From the NCBI GenBank assembly GCA_023404675.1, contig JAEYAW010000030.1:124001-188000 (forward strand): 64,000 bases of DNA. Direction: 5' to 3'. The notes beneath the pieces are model-generated. The model saw nothing but the letters and a program-made list of their open reading frames with translations. It made no database searches and was not told the DNA's origin. Position 1 is the first letter of the stretch, and each line of letters starts with the position of its first letter. Source of the stretch: Pseudomonadota bacterium. GTDB lineage: Bacteria > Pseudomonadota > Alphaproteobacteria > Rhizobiales > Xanthobacteraceae. Shown here in pieces: positions 9,223-17,765 of this stretch. The position numbers and the translations under genes are program-made.

Positions 9223-10563
9223 TTAAATGCGGTGGCTCGTGCGACGGTCTTCCATCGCGGCCAGATCATTGAAGGTCGGAAGCTGGAAGCCCGGCACCGG
9301 CACGTTGCCAACGGTCATGGCGCGATCGGGCGGGCGCACGGTCTCCGGTATCATTTCCTTGTAGGCCATCGCCAGATACCGGAAAGCATCTGCCGAATGA
9401 CTTGCCCAATCGTGGCGGGGCTCGTTCCTGAAAGTCTTCAGCTTCTCGTCGTAGTCCGATTTGTACTGGCGCAATGCCTCGATACCGACCGAACATAGTT
9501 CAGCGTCAAACCAGCATTTCGACATGATCATCCGGGCAGCGTTGATCCCGTCCATCACGTTATGATCCGGCACCAGGCGCGGCTTGCGCCCCAGCCCGAT
9601 CAGGGTTTCAACGCGCGTGCGGCCGGTGCCCAGCTCTTTCACCTTGGCGTCGTGCGGCACCCAGTCGGTACCCCATGCGTAGGGGAGCCGGTTCAGCCCC
9701 GCCACGATGTCCGGGATCGTCTCATCGTGTTCACCCTCGATATGATCGATGACCCTGATTTCGTCGAAACTGATCTGGAACATCCAGACCGCCATGTTCG
9801 CACCCTTGCCGAGGTCCCACGCGGTATGAACCGGCAACGCCGGCTCGTAGGGGAGTTGCGTGATACGTCCGGCCCGCTCCGCCGCCGCAATCTCCTTGCC
9901 GTAGTAAGCCCCTAGAATCGCGGCCTCAAAGGAACACTCAAATTCCTGTTCGTACTGCTCCGGCGTCATGGTGCGACGGGAATCATTCAACTCGCTGTCC
10001 GGCAGAATTCCGGTTTCCGATGCCTTCAGGACAGCGGCGTACCAGTCGCTATCGGCCTGCGCCTCCTGATGCATCTTGAAGAAGTCATTTCTTCCCTTCG
10101 GCGTCCCGATAAACGTCGCCCAACCCTGACGATCCGCCAGCATCGGGCGGATCACCTCGCCCCACACGCTCGGACGCATGTCCGCGTATTCGTCCATAAC
10201 GACGCCGTCGAGATAAGCGCCGCGCAACCGATCCGGATTGTCGGCTCCGTGAATCCTGATCCTCGCCCCGTTGACCAGTTCAACCCACAATTCAGATTCG
10301 TTCTTGTCCGCCATCGCGGGAAGAGAGAACCGCTTCAGGTACTCCCACGCCACCTCCTTCGCCTGCGACAGGAACGGCGCGACATAGGCATAGCGGCCGT
10401 GCGGCGTCCTGAGAGACAACGCCCTCGCGATCAGGTCGTTGATGCAGGCCACCGTCTTGCCGCAGCGCCGATGCGCCACGAGCGCCGCCCATCTTTGTTC
10501 CCGCGTGTGATACGGGAAGAACACCGAGCGCGGCGCATACGGGATTACGATGGTTTTTGCCAT
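9223..10563 (-). CDS. terL: Terminase large subunit (packaging ATPase/nuclease)
   Basis: 446 residues. A Walker A-type loop HRRCGKT is at residues 31-37, Walker B YLDGVVMDE at 117-125, a coupling motif near FIGTPKG (151-157), and RNase H-type nuclease acidic residues at D250 (AWDLGKG) and D392 (HSADAFRY). It cleaves and pumps phage DNA into the prohead through the portal encoded next to it. The start overlaps the end of the small basic gene upstream, which is probably its small subunit. Confidence 0.93.
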   Translation of the reverse strand: MAKTIVIPYAPRSVFFPYHTREQRWAALVAHRRCGKTVACINDLIARALSLRTPHGRYAYVAPFLSQAKEVAWEYLKRFSLPAMADKNESELWVELVNGARIRIHGADNPDRLRGAYLDGVVMDEYADMRPSVWGEVIRPMLADRQGWATFIGTPKGRNDFFKMHQEAQADSDWYAAVLKASETGILPDSELNDSRRTMTPEQYEQEFECSFEAAILGAYYGKEIAAAERAGRITQLPYEPALPVHTAWDLGKGANMAVWMFQISFDEIRVIDHIEGEHDETIPDIVAGLNRLPYAWGTDWVPHDAKVKELGTGRTRVETLIGLGRKPRLVPDHNVMDGINAARMIMSKCWFDAELCSVGIEALRQYKSDYDEKLKTFRNEPRHDWASHSADAFRYLAMAYKEMIPETVRPPDRAMTVGNVPVPGFQLPTFNDLAAMEDRRTSHRI

Positions 10564-10811
10564 GTGAAGGTCACCGACATATCCCCCTCTCCGACAGGGG
10601 TAAGCTGCATCGGCAGAACCTTGCCCAGAAGGCTCATGAACGGGCCGGGATTTTCGATCGCCTGCCGCTCGAGATAACCAACAAGGCCGTCCTTGTCTCC
10701 CGCGCGGGTCGCGGCCTGAAGGATCGCATCCTTGAGAAGCGCGGTCGTCTTGTTCGGCGTGCCCTTCTGCCGCCCGCCCGTCTTTGGTCTACCTGCCTCT
10801 AGTTTGGGCAT
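10545..10811 (-). CDS. Probable terminase small subunit-like DNA-binding protein (88 aa)
   Basis: The N-terminus is basic with GRPKTGGRQKGTPNKTTALL, the G-R-P-K-G-x-P-N-K-T signature seen in phage packaging-initiation and DUF5681-like proteins. A predicted helical part follows. It overlaps the terminase large subunit by 19 nt, the usual terS-terL layout. The protein is shorter than many small terminases, so recognition of the packaging site is inferred mainly from position and the basic motif. Confidence 0.6.
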   Translation of the reverse strand: MPKLEAGRPKTGGRQKGTPNKTTALLKDAILQAATRAGDKDGLVGYLERQAIENPGPFMSLLGKVLPMQLTPVGEGDMSVTFTWQKPS

Positions 10812-10817
10812 CGCCTA

Positions 10818-11003
10818 TCACTTCGCCTTCTGCCGCCATTCATCGCAATAAGTGTTGTCGAGATGAACGGGCGGGAACGATGAGTTGTTGGCGTCGGTGA
10901 CTTGTGGCGGGAAGCGACGACAGAAACCGTGATCACCCGAGCTATCGTATTCCTTTACGCTGCGGCATGTGCGGCAGGATTTCTGGATCGGTTTACGCGC
11001 CAT
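10818..11003 (-). CDS. Small four-cysteine zinc-ribbon-like phage protein (61 aa)
   Basis: 61 residues with C-R-T-C near the N-terminus and two further Cys (GFCRRF and TYCDEW), a spacing that could bind one zinc ion. It overlaps the end of the HTH gene upstream by 11 nt and lies 6 nt before the small terminase gene. Compact Cys-rich proteins like this are common between replication and packaging modules, and their roles are unknown. Confidence 0.55.
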   Translation of the reverse strand: MARKPIQKSCRTCRSVKEYDSSGDHGFCRRFPPQVTDANNSSFPPVHLDNTYCDEWRQKAK

Positions 11004-11343
11004 AATAGAAAAACTCCGGACACGTTTCTCTCAAAACAAACCCATCCAGAATTTTCGAAGCTTTGCGGGCTCTATCCCGGGATAACAATGATGTGCGCTT
11101 TGGCTCATCCACCCTTGGCTCCTCTCCTTGAAGATAAATTTCCACAGGAGACAGTTCTGTTTGCGTGGCCCGCCAAATGTATTTGGCCTCAATCCTCTTA
11201 ACGTTGGTTTCTGAACAAGAAAACCGCCGCGCGATATCCCCCCACTTCAAGCCCGCGCGACGCATCGCAATAATCTTCCGCCCACGATCAAACGCGTCCT
11301 GCCGCTTCGCAATATGATCTGGAACCAAATTTTGCCAGTTCAC
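10993..11343 (-). CDS. HTH-domain phage protein (about 116 aa)
   Basis: I choose the GTG at 11341-11343 because an AGGAGG stands 7 nt upstream; the longer TTG-start frame has no such site. Residues about 26-55 form a clear helix-turn-helix (MRRAGLKWGDIARRFSCSET), like Sigma-70 region 4 or a resolvase HTH. The rest is charged and helical. Placed before terminase, it could be a late-gene activator or a packaging-site binder. The evidence supports DNA binding only. Confidence 0.6.
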   Translation of the reverse strand: MNWQNLVPDHIAKRQDAFDRGRKIIAMRRAGLKWGDIARRFSCSETNVKRIEAKYIWRATQTELSPVEIYLQGEEPRVDEPKRTSLLSRDRARKASKILDGFVLRETCPEFFYYGA

Positions 11344-11396
11344 GCCCCATCCTCCTCCGGTGCAACGTAATCGCTGGGCTTGGTGTCGAAGCTTGT

Positions 11397-11681
11397 TCAA
11401 GCGGCTTTGCCGAAAACCTCAGTCTTCGTATAGGCTTTCATGCGTTCCTCGCGTGCTTTTTGACACGTCTTGCCCAGCAGCTTCTCGACCTCTTGCGCGA
11501 ATTGATCTTCAGTCTGCTTTTTCCGATCGCGCTCACGAGAAAAGCAGACCACCGGGAACCAACCGCGTGAATCTCGCAATTCCATCCGAACGAACCACTT
11601 CCCTGCTTCGTCACGGCCAGCGGACACCGGCACGTCATTTCGCTCCGCCCAACTGAAGGCGGTTTCCATGAAGAAATTCAT
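11397..11681 (-). CDS. Small phage protein of unknown function (94 aa)
   Basis: The ATG at 11679-11681 is preceded by GGAG with 7 nt spacing; the 63 extra codons upstream cross the terminator at 11702-11730 and are rejected. The protein begins MNFFMETAFSWAERNDVPV and contains an aromatic, Arg-rich beta part (WFVRMELRDSRGWFPVV) and a Lys-rich helical C-terminus. No known domain is recognised. It is the first gene after the terminator, so its transcript may start nearby or depend on antitermination. Confidence 0.5.
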   Translation of the reverse strand: MNFFMETAFSWAERNDVPVSAGRDEAGKWFVRMELRDSRGWFPVVCFSRERDRKKQTEDQFAQEVEKLLGKTCQKAREERMKAYTKTEVFGKAA

Positions 11682-11701
11682 GAGACATCTCCGAGAACGA
11701 C

Positions 11702-11730
11702 AAAACCCGCCAGCGATGTCTCGCGGCGGG
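11702..11730 (-). terminator. Rho-independent terminator after the 182-residue gene
   Basis: Minus strand: CCCGCCGCGA pairs with TCGC-T-GGCGGG (one bulged T) and is followed by TTTTG. It separates the replication module from the late module, a typical place for terminator/antiterminator control. Confidence 0.75.
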
Positions 11731-11742
11731 CTGTTGGGCAAA

Positions 11743-12291
11743 TCACTCCACTTTGCATTTCTGACGGAATACGATTTGTAAGTTCCTGTCAATCCCAAAA
11801 TGTTCAACCAATGTGGATAGCCCCCGGCGCAAATACCCAAGCGATTCAAAATCGCTGATCGGCCGGTCATTCACGGCGTGGTGAGCGACGGCGCGCTGCG
11901 CCTTCTGGCCATCGCCCGCCATCGCCTCGAATGCCTCGTCGTAGCTCCGCCTGATCCGCCTTGCGATGTGGATGGGCATTTCCCGGCCCTGCGAGGGGCC
12001 TACACGGTCCATTTCAATCCCGGGCGGGGAAGCAGCAGGCGCTCCGATTAAAGCCCTGTACGAGTCCACAATCGCGGCGTAACGGCATCCCGCTTCGTAC
12101 TGAGCCGGCGTGATCTGCTTGCGGATCATGGTGCGGCCAAACTCGGACCCCGCCTCGGGCCGGTCTCGCCATCCCGCCGGAAGGTCGCGGCGGTGCGGCT
12201 GCTTCGCGACGAACGCCTTCGGGTTTTCATACACACGGGCGCCCCGGCCGTTACGCTCCCGCTTACCGATCTTCCTGGGCCTTCCGACCAT
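11743..12291 (-). CDS. Phage protein of unknown function (182 aa), basic N-terminus
   Basis: The ATG at 12289-12291 starts MVGRPRKIGKRERNGRG, a strongly basic, A+T-hook-like N-terminus. A helical domain follows (ITPAQYEAGCRYAAIVDSYR) and a second helical region near HIARRIRRSYDEAF. A Q-like antiterminator or DNA-binding role is possible because it lies just before a terminator and ahead of the late genes. That role is inference; no family is recognised. The upstream gap holds GTTGCG repeats that could be its target. Confidence 0.55.
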   Translation of the reverse strand: MVGRPRKIGKRERNGRGARVYENPKAFVAKQPHRRDLPAGWRDRPEAGSEFGRTMIRKQITPAQYEAGCRYAAIVDSYRALIGAPAASPPGIEMDRVGPSQGREMPIHIARRIRRSYDEAFEAMAGDGQKAQRAVAHHAVNDRPISDFESLGYLRRGLSTLVEHFGIDRNLQIVFRQKCKVE

Positions 12292-12349
12292 GATTGTGAT
12301 TGCCCCTTGCTTGCGAGTGACGGTTTGACGGGACCAGCAGATGGCCACT

Positions 12350-12448
12350 GGTTGCGTCCCGCTAGATGCGTTGCCCCTCCCCCTTCGGGGGAGAGGGGGC
12401 AAACGCAACTAGTTGCGGGAAGGTGCGTTTGATGGTTGCGCGCAACCA
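12350..12448. repeat. Cluster of GTTGCG/CGCAAC elements with a strong hairpin
   Basis: This gap between the primase and the 182-residue gene holds GGTTGCG at 12350, the palindrome CGCAACTAGTTGCG (12404-12417), the palindrome GGTTGCGCGCAACC (about 12434-12447), and a further CGCAACC close by. A long G+C hairpin (CTCCCCC-TTC-GGGGGAG core, 12377-12393) lies among them. A matching TAGTTGCG lies at 14500-14507, on the other side of the primase gene. The arrangement resembles iterons of an origin or operator sites. Function not shown. Confidence 0.6.
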
Positions 12449-12465
12449 AACGCAACCAGAACATG

Positions 12466-14466
12466 TTATGAACATTGAAGGCTCCAAAGCTTGGTGTTTC
12501 CGGAACTGTCGTACTCGACAGAGACCAGATTCTTTTCAACGAGGCTTTCCAGGGACCGGGTCAGCGACCCGTTATTGATGCCCGGCATCATCGCCTTCAG
12601 GCGCATGAAGCCGAGGGGCTCACCGACCTTCTTCAGAAGGTTCAGGATGGCCTGTTCGTTCTTTCCGACCTTGGGCGCTTCTTCCATCTGGTCGTCGCGC
12701 TCAACCTCATCTGAGGCATTCAGGATCAGCGTTGTTCGTTCAGTTCCTTTTTGATCGAAGGCAACTTTGACTGGCGTCAGCTTGATCGGTGGCAGTTCGT
12801 CGAAATCTTTCTGCTTTCCTTGTGGCGCTTCGTTGATCAGTTCGATGTTTTTGCTGGTTCGTTTGATGAAAAAAATAGTATCCGACGCATTACGGAGACC
12901 TTCGTTTCCAACCTCTCCGTTGGCTGCGTCCTTGCCGGCATGATGAATCACCATGACATGCGCGCCCGTCGTCTGACGTAGGCGCTCCACAGCCTCAACG
13001 AAGATGTTCATATCGGCGGGCTGGTTCGGGTTGCCCTTGCCGAAGGTCCGGCTCAGCGTATCGATCACGATAAGGGAGATCGGAGCCCCGTCGCTCAACG
13101 CCGCAATCAACGCGTCCAGGTCGGATTGCGTCGGAAGGGCAAGGCTGTGAGGAATGATCTGGAAGTCCGGATCAGGGCAATCCCGGCCTCGCGTTCGGAG
13201 CCAGCCCATCGCGCGACTGGCGAGCCCGCTCGCTCCTTCCGCCGCCAGATAGACTACCCGTCCCTGTTTGACTTTCCGGCCATGCCACGGCAGGCCGGTC
13301 GCAACACATAGGGCCTTGTCCAGCGCGACAAACGACTTGAGAGAGCCTGACCGGCCCCAGACCATGGACAAGCCATTTACGGTGATCGTTCCATCTATCA
13401 GGAACGTCGGGGGCGGCAGCGACGCGAGTTCAGCAATGGAGACGAGACGGACGCGTTGCTTTCCCTGTGCTGATATCTGGGATGCACCAGCGATGATCTT
13501 GTGAGGGTCCCCACCTTCCGCGACGCAGTCCGCTGCATCCCACTTGGCCGGAGCACCAGCCGGCGGCGTAACACCAAGCACCTTACAACCCATCGCGGCG
13601 AGCCTGTCGGACACGGCTCTGGCGTAGGTGAGTCCGGCCTCGTCATTGTCGGGCCAGACGATCACTGTCTTGCCGGCCAGAGGCGACCAGTCTGTTTTAT
13701 CTATCGGGGCGTTCGCGCCCTGCATTGCGCTGGTCGCGGGAATACCGATGGCGGTCAGGGCATCGGCGCAGCCCTCGCCCTCGCACAGCACGACGGTCTG
13801 GCTCAGCGCGATATCGGGAAGACGATAAAGAGGCCTTAGGTCAGGTGCGCCAGGAACCCACTTCGTCACACCTTCGACAGTCTTATAGCAGTAGGGTCTG
13901 AACGTCTTGGATTCGCGCGTTCCATCGGGCTCGAATCTCTTGACGGCGGCAATGATGTTGCCGCGCGTGTCGAAGTAATTGTAGGTCCCGACGGGGGCCC
14001 CAAGCTCCAAGGTATCGGCGCGTGGCTTGTCGCCCAACTTAGCTTTTTTTTGCGCAATGTATTCGACGGCTGTCGGCTGCCACGCAACGCGTTCGACTTC
14101 GACCGGGTCGCCGAAGTAGTCCCGAGCGATTTCCTTGAGCGACAGAACAAAATTTGATCGGTCGTGGTATCCGCGATATGCGCGGTACAGCGCAATCAGG
14201 TCGCCACCTTCATCCGTGGCGTGGTCCTTCCACAATCCGGCGTCGGACCCCGTCAGTTGAATAGAAAGGGACTCTCCTGGCGCTCCGCTTGTGTCCCCGA
14301 TCCTGGCGACACCTTTCCCAATATAGGCGCGTCCTGAAAACATCCATTCAACAAACGAGCGCGGATCAGCGTGCAGACGCGACCGGATGTCGTCTGCATC
14401 AACCGATGTTCGTCCCGCTTCGCCCTGGCGCTTAGCGGTGTTGAAGTCCAGAACCTGCCCCGTCAC
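12466..14466 (-). CDS. Primase-helicase: TOPRIM plus RepA/AAA_25 ATPase
   Basis: 666 residues. The N-terminal primase-like part is followed by a TOPRIM domain with CEGEGCADAL (E229) and WPDNDEAG (271-278). A RecA-like RepA ATPase follows, with Walker A GRSGSLKS (371-378), where Leu precedes the Lys, and Walker B LIVIDT (465-470). A short winged-helix-like C-terminus (NLLKKVGEPLGFMRLKAM) ends it. It would unwind and prime phage DNA. The GTG start is supported only by frame length. It is flanked by GTTGCG elements, suggesting that replication starts nearby. Confidence 0.85.
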   Translation of the reverse strand: MTGQVLDFNTAKRQGEAGRTSVDADDIRSRLHADPRSFVEWMFSGRAYIGKGVARIGDTSGAPGESLSIQLTGSDAGLWKDHATDEGGDLIALYRAYRGYHDRSNFVLSLKEIARDYFGDPVEVERVAWQPTAVEYIAQKKAKLGDKPRADTLELGAPVGTYNYFDTRGNIIAAVKRFEPDGTRESKTFRPYCYKTVEGVTKWVPGAPDLRPLYRLPDIALSQTVVLCEGEGCADALTAIGIPATSAMQGANAPIDKTDWSPLAGKTVIVWPDNDEAGLTYARAVSDRLAAMGCKVLGVTPPAGAPAKWDAADCVAEGGDPHKIIAGASQISAQGKQRVRLVSIAELASLPPPTFLIDGTITVNGLSMVWGRSGSLKSFVALDKALCVATGLPWHGRKVKQGRVVYLAAEGASGLASRAMGWLRTRGRDCPDPDFQIIPHSLALPTQSDLDALIAALSDGAPISLIVIDTLSRTFGKGNPNQPADMNIFVEAVERLRQTTGAHVMVIHHAGKDAANGEVGNEGLRNASDTIFFIKRTSKNIELINEAPQGKQKDFDELPPIKLTPVKVAFDQKGTERTTLILNASDEVERDDQMEEAPKVGKNEQAILNLLKKVGEPLGFMRLKAMMPGINNGSLTRSLESLVEKNLVSVEYDSSGNTKLWSLQCS

Positions 14467-14509
14467 TGATTCTTATCCGTTCTCCTTCGCTACGCGTTAC
14501 TAGTTGCGA

Positions 14510-15229
14510 TTAAGCCCAACAACGATCCTTGTGACTGCACATTTTGCAGCGCCAGTCTGTGACCTTCTCGGAAATCCGAGGCAGCAATTCCCCGTCCTGT
14601 GTTGCCTTGATGACGGAGACGGCTCGATCCGAGGCGGCCTGAGCCGCCTCTGCGTCGAAAGGCACAACCAGATGCAAAATCTCGCAGTTGTCCGAATTTA
14701 CGGCGGTGAACAGCGCCGGGTTTTCATCCAGCCCGAGGTAGGCGAGATAGAGTTGAACCTGGTCGAAGTACTGAGGATAGGCTTTGCGTAGGCCGTCCTT
14801 TTCGAGCTTCCGCCAGCCGGACGAGCCAAGCGCCTTGTGTTCCCAGAGAGCCGGATAGCGCAGCCCATCGATTGCGGGGCCGTCAACGATGATCCCGTCC
14901 GCGTGACCTCGAAACATACCATTGACAGCACTGAACCCCGTCGCTGGCGTGCCGCGCTCCATCCTGAACCCGGCCTGTGCAAGAGCCTTTGCCGAGATTT
15001 CCTCGAACATGTGCCCGCGAGAGAATATGCGCTTGGTGCGGGCCGGGAAAACCGGATCGCATTTCCAATCATACTGAACCTTGCGCAGACACTCGGAGCC
15101 GATCCCGGACGCACCAAGATAATCCCGGCGCGCCTCGCGCTGCTCTTCCATGGCCGCAGCGTCCATGACCGCGTTCACCAGCGTATTCACATCGCCTTCC
15201 GACAGGTTGGCGCGGTTGAAATCTTTCAA
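14510..15229 (-). CDS. PD-(D/E)XK nuclease, Cas4/RecB-like
   Basis: 239 residues from a TTG that overlaps the previous stop. Nuclease motifs are visible: GHADGII (catalytic Asp), ALWEHKALG (the E-x-K pair) and QVQLYLAYLG (the Q-x-x-x-Y motif of RecB-type nucleases). A C-terminal Cys set (C-K-M-C-x5-C) could hold a metal cluster, as in Cas4/AddB. Together with the Sak4-like ATPase and SSB-like protein it forms a recombination-replication module. Confidence 0.8.
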   Translation of the reverse strand: MKDFNRANLSEGDVNTLVNAVMDAAAMEEQREARRDYLGASGIGSECLRKVQYDWKCDPVFPARTKRIFSRGHMFEEISAKALAQAGFRMERGTPATGFSAVNGMFRGHADGIIVDGPAIDGLRYPALWEHKALGSSGWRKLEKDGLRKAYPQYFDQVQLYLAYLGLDENPALFTAVNSDNCEILHLVVPFDAEAAQAASDRAVSVIKATQDGELLPRISEKVTDWRCKMCSHKDRCWA

Positions 15230-15744
15230 AACGGCACCTCGTCGTTCAGCTCTGCTCGCGACATGAGAGGACCGCCGTTCGCGGCGCTGTTGATCCTCTC
15301 GGCTCGCTGTTGCGTTATGATGCCCGGGCCTTGCGTTGCGCCGTCGTCACGATGCAGGACCGCCTGGTCCACCAGTTTATAAATCTGCCAGGCAAAGCCG
15401 ATGATCTGGTCTTTCGACCAGTCACCAACCGGTTTGCCCCAATCCACGCCTTCAAGTCCACCAAGCGCTGGCAGGATCGATGCGACGGCCCCGGCGTCCC
15501 ACGGCCCCGGATTCCCAGGCATGGAACGAACAATCTCGTCGTAGCCTCGTCCTGCCGCGACAGCCTGTTCGGCTCGGGTCTTGATCCAGGCAAAAATTGC
15601 GGCAGCAGCAATCCAACCCCACTCGATATCTGAGAGGGATGAGACCATGGCGCGACCGTTCAGGCCGTTCCCAACGACGTTGCGAGCCGCCTCGATTGCC
15701 GAGGCGGTCGCGCGTCGCTGCCACTCGTCGTCTTCGCGGCTCAT
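15226..15744 (-). CDS. Phage protein of unknown function (172 aa) in the recombination module
   Basis: The ATG at 15742-15744 overlaps the upstream stop as ATGA, and the end overlaps the nuclease start, so translation is coupled at both ends. The sequence begins MSREDDEWQRRATASAIE and has a hydrophobic helix (WGWIAAAAIFAWIKTRAEQ) and a tail ending ELNDEVPF. No enzyme motif is visible. Its partners suggest a role in phage DNA metabolism. Confidence 0.6.
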   Translation of the reverse strand: MSREDDEWQRRATASAIEAARNVVGNGLNGRAMVSSLSDIEWGWIAAAAIFAWIKTRAEQAVAAGRGYDEIVRSMPGNPGPWDAGAVASILPALGGLEGVDWGKPVGDWSKDQIIGFAWQIYKLVDQAVLHRDDGATQGPGIITQQRAERINSAANGGPLMSRAELNDEVPF

Positions 15745-16328
15745 TGTGCCCACGTCGGCTTCTGAGCAGACGCCTGTCCTGCCTGTGCTGCGACAACAGA
15801 TGCGGCCGCTCCGACAGACTGGAACGACCCTTGCTTCACCACCTGCTCGACTTTCACCCACGACTTACGGTCCGGCGTCACCGCAGCATCAAGGACGTTC
15901 TTGTCCTTGTAGCCGTCCTTGCCTTTTTCAATGCCGATCTTGGCGATGAAGCGGATTCCGTCCAGGTCGCCCCACGAATTGATCCGGCGCGCCGCCTTGG
16001 CCGTCTCGGTCTCATCTTCAGGCCTGACGCCGCGCGCGCTTTCGAGAATGGCGCGAATCCGCGAAGCGGAGATATCCGCGGCTTTCTGGTGACCGTCTGT
16101 CGAGCCTTCCACCGTAAACAGGGTCCAGAACTTGCGCTTGGTGAACGGCCCGTCCACTACGGTGAACTCACAGTCGAGCGCCGCGCTATCGCCCGCTTTG
16201 GAACGCTTGAGCCATCCGCCCTCGCCCGCATTGCCGGGCCGGATCGTAAGATGAACGACGGCGATGGTACCTTCCGCGATCAGTCCACCTTCACGCTGCT
16301 GATCTGCACTGTTGAAGTCGAATGCCAT
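15741..16328 (-). CDS. SSB-like / DUF669-type phage DNA-binding protein
   Basis: 195 residues, with AAGGAG 11 nt before the ATG. The start MAFDFNSADQQREGG and the beta-rich middle (GTIAVVHLTIRPGNAG, then FTKRKFWTLFTVEG) resemble the OB-fold-like phage proteins annotated as DUF669 or SSB-related. The C-terminus is Ala/Gln-rich and disordered. It is coupled to a Sak4-like recombinase upstream, a pairing typical of annealing and strand-protection modules. The exact family is inferred. Confidence 0.65.
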   Translation of the reverse strand: MAFDFNSADQQREGGLIAEGTIAVVHLTIRPGNAGEGGWLKRSKAGDSAALDCEFTVVDGPFTKRKFWTLFTVEGSTDGHQKAADISASRIRAILESARGVRPEDETETAKAARRINSWGDLDGIRFIAKIGIEKGKDGYKDKNVLDAAVTPDRKSWVKVEQVVKQGSFQSVGAAASVVAAQAGQASAQKPTWAQ

Positions 16329-16340
16329 GCTGTTTTCTCC

Positions 16341-17195
16341 TTAAGCTGCTTCGTTGCTGTCAGGTTTCGGGAACGCGTGAGTTACTGGTTTGCGCTCACC
16401 CTTGCCGGTGAGTTTGGCTAAAAGCTTCCCAAGATGGGGTTCTTCGATTTGCTCAAGCCGTCCGGCGCGGTCTTTGGCCGGATAGCTCCACGGGTTCGGG
16501 GCGGTGCAGACCAGCGCACGCGCCGGGTGGCCGTCACCGAAATCGATGAACTGCAAGGTCGCGATCTGATCGACAATCCCCGGCAACTCCTTGCCCGTCT
16601 TGCTGCCCTCGATCTGCAATTCCCACGACGTGGTGTTGAACTCGTCCTTGAGATTTTCGAGAATTCCGACGAAGATGACGTTCTTGCCGCGCGTGTGCTG
16701 GAGATGAGTGAGCCAGCCGATCATCTCGCGGCCCATCAAGCCGTAGGTGCCGCGCACATCCTTCTTGCCACGATCCGTGAAACTCTCTGGCTGTTGCTCA
16801 CACCATTTGAAACAGAGTCGCCCCGCGACGGTGATGCTGTCCACGAAGTACGTGTCGTATTTCGACAATGCCTCGGTGCCACCCATCGACTCCACGACAG
16901 CGTCGTAATGAGCCTGTGAGAACTTCGCGGTGGGCGGCAGGGCGGGGTTGGGACCACCCAGGTAACAAGCAAGATCGGTGCATTCCTCCCAGGTGCGAGG
17001 CTGGAAGGTATCGATCTTGACGTCCTGAACGGCAAGATCACCGGCTTCAAGATCGATGAACAACGTTTTGTCCGGATCAAGAGTCCGGAGCAGGCTCGTT
17101 TTGCCTACGCCGGCCGGCCCGACGATAAGGGCCTTGACACCCTTGTTCTGGGCCATCCGCTCATCGGCGGAAATGATCTTCAGTTTTCGTTCCAC
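16341..17195 (-). CDS. Sak4-like RecA-fold ATPase (phage recombinase)
   Basis: 284 residues from a GTG with AAGGAG upstream. Walker A is GPAGVGKTSLL (about residues 27-37), and Walker B-like acidic strands occur at TLFIDLEAGD and later at YFVDSITVAG. The AAA_24 pattern (ATP binding, then a regular alpha/beta core and a final beta segment) is that of Sak4, a minimal RecA-like single-strand annealing or recombination ATPase. Neighbouring SSB-like and nuclease genes fit. Confidence 0.8.
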   Translation of the reverse strand: MERKLKIISADERMAQNKGVKALIVGPAGVGKTSLLRTLDPDKTLFIDLEAGDLAVQDVKIDTFQPRTWEECTDLACYLGGPNPALPPTAKFSQAHYDAVVESMGGTEALSKYDTYFVDSITVAGRLCFKWCEQQPESFTDRGKKDVRGTYGLMGREMIGWLTHLQHTRGKNVIFVGILENLKDEFNTTSWELQIEGSKTGKELPGIVDQIATLQFIDFGDGHPARALVCTAPNPWSYPAKDRAGRLEQIEEPHLGKLLAKLTGKGERKPVTHAFPKPDSNEAA

Positions 17196-17214
17196 TTCTT
17201 TCTCCTTTGCTTAG

Positions 17215-17601
17215 TTACGGCCTTCTGTATGTCTGATCGCGATAGGCAGGCTTGAGAGCATCGATCTCGGTCAGGAAGGTCAGCGCCTCGTCCACGGTCT
17301 TCGCTACCGCGTAGCGATGGCCCAACGCTTCGACCTTCTCGCGGAATGCTTTCTGCTCCGGCGACAGCGAGCCCTTCGCGGCTTTCATCTCGAGCCACGC
17401 GATCCGGCCTTCGGGCAGGCATATGAAAATGTCCGGCGTGCCGCGCTTGACGCCTTCGGCCTTGAGCCGATTCGCCACCGAAATGTGCCGCTTCTCCCCG
17501 TTCGGAACGGCGCGCGCCTCCAGCTCGGGACGAAGCGCGATTCGCAGATAGTCCATCAGCCGGCGCTGAATGATGTGCTCGCTTGGTTGGAGGGTGGTCA
17601 T
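17215..17601 (-). CDS. VRR-NUC domain nuclease
   Basis: 128 residues. The ATG at 17599-17601 overlaps the stop of the 55-residue gene and has AAGGAGGGG upstream. Motifs match VRR-NUC nucleases: RGTPDIFICLPEGR (catalytic Asp) followed by IAWLEMKAAKG (the E-x-K pair) and a helix with SPEQKAFREKVEALGH. Phage VRR-NUC proteins act as structure-specific nucleases in replication and recombination. Confidence 0.85.
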   Translation of the reverse strand: MTTLQPSEHIIQRRLMDYLRIALRPELEARAVPNGEKRHISVANRLKAEGVKRGTPDIFICLPEGRIAWLEMKAAKGSLSPEQKAFREKVEALGHRYAVAKTVDEALTFLTEIDALKPAYRDQTYRRP

Positions 17602-17765
17602 TTCCCCTCCTTGAGCAGCTTGCCGATCTCCGCCATGCATGAGGACGCGGCGCGACCCTGCTCATAGTCTTTAAGCAAGCGCCGGATCGCATCCAGTGTT
17701 GCTCGCGACTTCGAGACACGATGCCTGATCCGATCACGGTCTGATTTTGACTGGGGGCCTGTCAT
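17598..17765 (-). CDS. Small basic phage protein (55 aa)
   Basis: An ORF with coupled overlaps on both sides: its ATG (17763-17765) overlaps the previous stop as ATGA, and its TGA overlaps the VRR-NUC ATG. The translation starts MTGPQSKSDRDRIRHR and continues with a helical, Arg/Lys-rich segment (SRATLDAIRRLLKDYEQ). The spacing makes it very likely translated. Function unknown. Confidence 0.6.
   Translation of the reverse strand: MTGPQSKSDRDRIRHRVSKSRATLDAIRRLLKDYEQGRAASSCMAEIGKLLKEGK

Noticed and set aside
12377..12393. Hairpin CTCCCCC-TTC-GGGGGAG considered as a normal terminator
   Set aside because: No U run follows, and similar G+C palindromes are scattered in alphaproteobacteria; recorded within the repeat cluster instead.
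17180..17737. 185-codon minus frame overlapping the VRR-NUC gene
   Set aside because: Shadow of two coupled real genes in another frame.
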